NCBI GenBank assembly: GCA_002455335.1
Contig: DKKP01000438.1
Span: forward strand, 1-8,460
DNA length: 8,460 bases
Origin: Anaerolineales bacterium UBA6663
Lineage (GTDB): Bacteria > Chloroflexota > Anaerolineae > Anaerolineales > UBA6663
Reading direction: 5' to 3'
The notes beneath the pieces are model-generated. The model was not told where the DNA came from. It saw only the letters and a list, made by a program, of their open reading frames with translations, and ran no database searches. Position numbers and translations under genes: made by a program. This document shows positions 5,843 to 8,460 of the stretch, in pieces. Each line of letters begins with the position of its first letter. The stretch's first letter is position 1.

Positions 5843-6613
5843 ATGATCCCTGACGCACTCAAGATTGGCCAAAAGCCCTCCTGGCCTTTGATCGTGGCGA
5901 TCAGCATCGGCACCCTGCTCGCCTGGCTGGCCGCGACCCTTGGCCTGGGGCTGTTGCTCGGCCCCGAGGCGCTCGAGCCAGGCACGGCCGCGCACAAGAC
6001 CTTTGCCCCCTGGCTACCCCTGTTCGCCGGGATCCTCAACTTAGTGGTGCTTGGGGGCCTCGGGCTGGTGCTCGGCCTTGCGACGCGGGCGTTGTCCTGG
6101 CGACAGCTTGGCCTCGGGGCGCGGCCGACCTGGCTCTGGCTCGGGTTGGTCGTCGGGCTCACCTTTGGCCTGCTCCCGATACGGATCATGGCCGGCATGA
6201 TCTATATCGCGCTGACCAACGATGTCAGCGTGCAATCCCGCGTGGACGTGATCTTCCCTGAAGTCAGCCTGGCCGCTTTCGCCTCGGCCCTTATCGGCGT
6301 CGGCCTGCTGGCGCCGATCGGCGAGGAGTTGTACTTCCGCGGCGTCGTGTACAGCCTGCTCCGGAGCCGCCTATCCTCACGCTGGTCGATCGGGGTCAGC
6401 AGCATCGTGTTCGCGCTCGGCCATGCCGACTCCCCGCCCGTCATCGTCACCAGCCTGTTGATCGGCCTGGCGCTCGCCTGGGCCTACGAGCACACACAGT
6501 CGCTCTGGCCCGGCATCTTCATCCACATCCTCAACAACACCCTGGTCGTCATCCTCGGCTTCGCCGGTCTGGCGCTGCAACAGTGGCTCGGCGCTCAGGG
6601 CGCCTTGCCTTGA
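5843..6613 (+). CDS. CPBP-family (Rce1-like, PF02517-type) intramembrane metalloprotease
   Basis: The product is a 256-residue polytopic membrane protein with about seven or eight hydrophobic segments. All three CPBP (ABI) motifs are intact: E161-E162-x-x-x-R166 (EELYFR), F190-x-x-x-H194 (FALGH) and H228-x-x-x-N232 (HILNN). Those glutamates, histidines and asparagine form the active site in Rce1-type proteases, so the enzyme is probably active. Bacterial members process membrane proteins or bacteriocin-type peptides, or protect against them; the substrate cannot be told. I chose the ATG at 5843 because the in-frame GTG at 5801 lies inside the upstream terminator hairpin. No ribosome binding site is visible and the start comes 11 bases after a terminator T-run, so how it is expressed is unclear. 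It may depend on read-through or a promoter without a recognisable box. Confidence 0.92.
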   Translation: MIPDALKIGQKPSWPLIVAISIGTLLAWLAATLGLGLLLGPEALEPGTAAHKTFAPWLPLFAGILNLVVLGGLGLVLGLATRALSWRQLGLGARPTWLWLGLVVGLTFGLLPIRIMAGMIYIALTNDVSVQSRVDVIFPEVSLAAFASALIGVGLLAPIGEELYFRGVVYSLLRSRLSSRWSIGVSSIVFALGHADSPPVIVTSLLIGLALAWAYEHTQSLWPGIFIHILNNTLVVILGFAGLALQQWLGAQGALP

Positions 6614-6617
6614 TTCT

Positions 6618-6666
6618 CGCGTGAGGGGTATGGAGCCGGCTTTGCCGGCTCCATACCCCTCACGCG
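6618..6666. repeat. Perfect 23-bp inverted repeat with 3-base loop
   Basis: Positions 6618-6640 and 6644-6666 are exact reverse complements around a TTT loop. The hairpin begins 4 bases after the stop of the protease gene and precedes the promoter of the hydrolase gene. Neither side has a T-run, so it is not a standard intrinsic terminator. It could block 3' exonucleases or polymerase, or belong to a dispersed hairpin repeat family. Confidence 0.85.
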
Positions 6667-6688
6667 CCGTCTCGACCTCCTCGGCCGG

Positions 6689-6694
6689 TACAAT
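6689..6694 (+). promoter_or_regulatory. -10 box (TACAAT) for the secreted hydrolase gene
   Basis: TACAAT is identical to the box before the ATPase-winged-helix gene. It predicts a start site near 6701 and a short AT-rich leader that includes the palindrome TATCGATA (6701-6708) and the ribosome site GGAG (6714-6717). No -35 consensus is seen at 16-18 bp. Confidence 0.5.
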
Positions 6695-6726
6695 TGAATG
6701 TATCGATACTCTTGGAGAAAATGCTG

Positions 6727-8460
6727 ATGATCATGACAACGCGACATGGATGGCTATCGGTGGGCGGCCTGCTGGTCGCTCTTGTGGGTGTGTTTCTCGC
6801 AACCGAGCCCGCCCAGGCTCAGACAGGGCCCGGCGTCTTCGAGCCCGAGACCTGCGTGTTCGATCTGCCGGCCGGGACCTACGACGGCCAGGACACGCCG
6901 ATCGACGGCGCCTATCGGGTCGATTGCGGCTGGCTGACCGTGCCGGCCGAACACGCGAACCCAGACGACGGCCGGACGCTGCGTCTGGCGGTCGGGATCG
7001 TGCGCAGCCAGGCGGCCAGCGTCGAGCCGGATCCCTTGATCATGCTCCAGGGCGGCCCTGGCGGCTCCTCGCTCGATGTGTTCTTCCAGGTGCTGTTCCC
7101 ACCGCTGCAAGCGCCGAGCCCGTTGCTGGCCAATCGCGACATCATCATTTTCGACCAGCGCGGGACGTTGTACTCGGAACCCTTCTTGAGCTGCCCCGAG
7201 TACCTGGAGCTTTCCGCGGACACGCTCGACGACGACCTCTCCCTCGAGGAGTCGAACCGCCTGTCGAACCAGGCCGCCGATCGTTGCATCCAGAGCCTTC
7301 GCGACCAGGGTGTCGACTTTGGGCTCTTCGACAGCGTCGAGAACGCCGCCGATATCGAGATGCTGCGCACGACGCTCGGCTACGATCAGATCAACCTGTA
7401 TGGGGTCTCGTACGGCACCCTGCTGGCGCTGCATGCCATGCGCGATCACCCGGTCGGGATCCGCTCGGTGATCCTCGATTCGGTCGTGCCAACGCAAGTT
7501 AATTACCCGCCCGACGTCCTGCAATCGTGGCAGCGCGGCCTCGACGCCCTGTTCGCTGCTTGCCGGGCCGAGGCGGCGTGCGACAGCGCCTACCCCGATC
7601 TCGAAGAGACGTTCTATCAAACGATCAACGACCTGAACGCCAACCCTGTGACTCTCACCATCGATGAGCTCGACCCCTTCAGTCAGATGGCGACGGGCCG
7701 GAAGGTGGATGCGCTGTTGACCGGAGACATGTTCCTCGTGTTGACCGCCCAGGCGCTGTACTCGACGGAGTTCATCCCGCTGCTGCCGCGCATGATCGAC
7801 GACCTCGCGACCACGGGTGACAGCATCGTCCTCCGGTTGCTGTGGTCGTACGTGACCTACGACGGCACGTTCGCGATCGGCATGTACTACACCACCATGT
7901 GCGCCGAGGAGCCGAGCCTGCTCGATTACGACATGAAGACCGACGGCGTGCGCCCGGAACTGGCCGGCTCGGTCATGAGCGACACAGGCGCCACTTCACA
8001 CTTCTGCGCCACGATCGACGTGCCCGCCCTGCCGCCGGCCGTCAATGAACCTGTAGTCAGCGACATCCCGACGCTCGTGATCAACGGCCAGCTCGACCCG
8101 ATCACGCCGCCGGCGTACGGTGAACTGGCAGCGCAGACGCTCAGCCGCAGCTTTGTCTTCACCCGTCAAAACGGCGGACACGGCAGCGGGCTCTCGGGCG
8201 CCTGCATGGCCACCGTGATGCGTGACTTCATCGACGATCCCACAACTCGGCCCGATCTGTCGTGCGCCGAGGACCAGCCTGTGGGCTTCAAAACGCCGAC
8301 GACTATGGTCTTCACGCCGACGCCGTACGCGATCCTTTCGGGTGCCGGGACCAACGAGATGATCGCCCTGCTTGTGGCCTTCATCGCCGCCCTGTTGCTC
8401 GCGACGGCCTGGCTGATCTGGCCGCTGATGGCCCTGATCGGCTGGGTCGCCAAGTGGGGT
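6727..8460 (+). CDS. Secreted S33-type alpha/beta-hydrolase (tripeptidyl/prolyl aminopeptidase-like) with C-terminal membrane region (3' partial)
   Basis: The frame runs open to the window edge, giving 578 residues with no stop. A signal peptide is clear: basic TTRHG, a hydrophobic core, and a probable cut after A29-Q30-A31. The mature part carries the S33 hallmarks: an oxyanion-hole QGGPGG (108-113), FDQRG (142-146), the nucleophile elbow GVSYGT with S228, an acid in INGQLDPITP (D457) and GGHGSG with H485, so the triad is complete. Such enzymes release N-terminal residues or short peptides, but esterases share the fold. Several cysteines suggest disulfides in the exported domain. After a short Thr/Pro linker (FTPTPYA) the visible end is two hydrophobic segments (about 543-574), so the catalytic domain is probably held outside the membrane. 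Starts at 6721, 6727 and 6733 are possible; 6727 has the best distance (9 bases) from GGAG. The overlapping frame 6621-7502 is spurious. Confidence 0.9.
   Translation, partial: MIMTTRHGWLSVGGLLVALVGVFLATEPAQAQTGPGVFEPETCVFDLPAGTYDGQDTPIDGAYRVDCGWLTVPAEHANPDDGRTLRLAVGIVRSQAASVEPDPLIMLQGGPGGSSLDVFFQVLFPPLQAPSPLLANRDIIIFDQRGTLYSEPFLSCPEYLELSADTLDDDLSLEESNRLSNQAADRCIQSLRDQGVDFGLFDSVENAADIEMLRTTLGYDQINLYGVSYGTLLALHAMRDHPVGIRSVILDSVVPTQVNYPPDVLQSWQRGLDALFAACRAEAACDSAYPDLEETFYQTINDLNANPVTLTIDELDPFSQMATGRKVDALLTGDMFLVLTAQALYSTEFIPLLPRMIDDLATTGDSIVLRLLWSYVTYDGTFAIGMYYTTMCAEEPSLLDYDMKTDGVRPELAGSVMSDTGATSHFCATIDVPALPPAVNEPVVSDIPTLVINGQLDPITPPAYGELAAQTLSRSFVFTRQNGGHGSGLSGACMATVMRDFIDDPTTRPDLSCAEDQPVGFKTPTTMVFTPTPYAILSGAGTNEMIALLVAFIAALLLATAWLIWPLMALIGWVAKWG

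Noticed and set aside
5842..5847. TATGAT as a -10 box at the start of the CPBP gene
   Set aside because: It overlaps the start codon, so a transcript from it would lack the ATG, and no suitable downstream start exists.
6621..7502. 293-residue plus-strand frame after the 23-bp hairpin
   Set aside because: It starts inside the hairpin and overlaps the real hydrolase frame, which has signal peptide, oxyanion hole and nucleophile elbow. Its own translation is Arg-rich noise.
6754..7620. 288-residue minus-strand frame opposite the hydrolase gene
   Set aside because: It is an antisense shadow of a strongly supported gene, with no promoter, ribosome site or motif of its own.
1..8460. CRISPR array, tRNA, insertion sequence or defence system
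   Set aside because: I found no regularly spaced repeats, cloverleaf-like sequence, transposase motif or known defence gene set. The GNAT and VOC genes alone do not make a toxin-antitoxin or resistance island.

Overview
The window is GC-rich bacterial chromosomal DNA with dense, mostly monocistronic genes. The best guess for the host is a member of Chloroflexota. The reasons are the Thr/Pro 'TPTP'-type linkers in two exported proteins, the gene families present, and AT-rich -10 boxes set in a high-GC background. No rRNA or marker gene is available to confirm this. I see no tRNA, rRNA, CRISPR array, transposase or phage gene.

Layout. (1) Positions 2-238 hold the 3' end of a gene for an exported, wall- or membrane-anchored protein, closed by a strong terminator (260-314). 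(2) Positions 362-1675 encode a P-loop ATPase fused to a C-terminal OmpR/PhoB-type winged helix, probably read from a leaderless mRNA. (3) On the minus strand, a VOC (glyoxalase-fold) protein (2608-2117) and a GNAT acetyltransferase (2130-1681) overlap by 14 bp and form a small operon. This operon converges on the ATPase gene with 5 bp between the stop codons. (4) A 30-bp divergent gap with overlapping -10 boxes separates that operon from an uncharacterised 301-residue protein (2639-3544). (5) After a near-consensus sigma-54-type site comes an M50 (site-2-protease-like) membrane metallopeptidase with a helical, TPR-like C-terminal half (3695-4888, or from 3620). (6) A nested inverted repeat precedes an AIM24/TIGR00266 protein (5015-5770), closed by a classic terminator. 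(7) A CPBP/Rce1-like intramembrane protease follows (5843-6613), then a perfect 23-bp hairpin. (8) The window ends inside a secreted S33-type alpha/beta-hydrolase (6727 to the edge) with a C-terminal membrane region. This last gene has no stop codon in the window.

How the genes work together. Only the VOC-GNAT pair is a convincing operon. The other genes have their own promoter-like or terminator-like signals. Two unrelated intramembrane protease families and a secreted peptidase-like hydrolase lie within 5 kb, with an AIM24 protein among them. This hints at envelope proteolysis or quality control, but the sequence does not prove a shared pathway. The most unusual items are the ATPase-winged-helix architecture, the divergent promoter with overlapping -10 boxes, the two probable leaderless starts with identical spacing, the sigma-54-like site, and the two elaborate hairpins.
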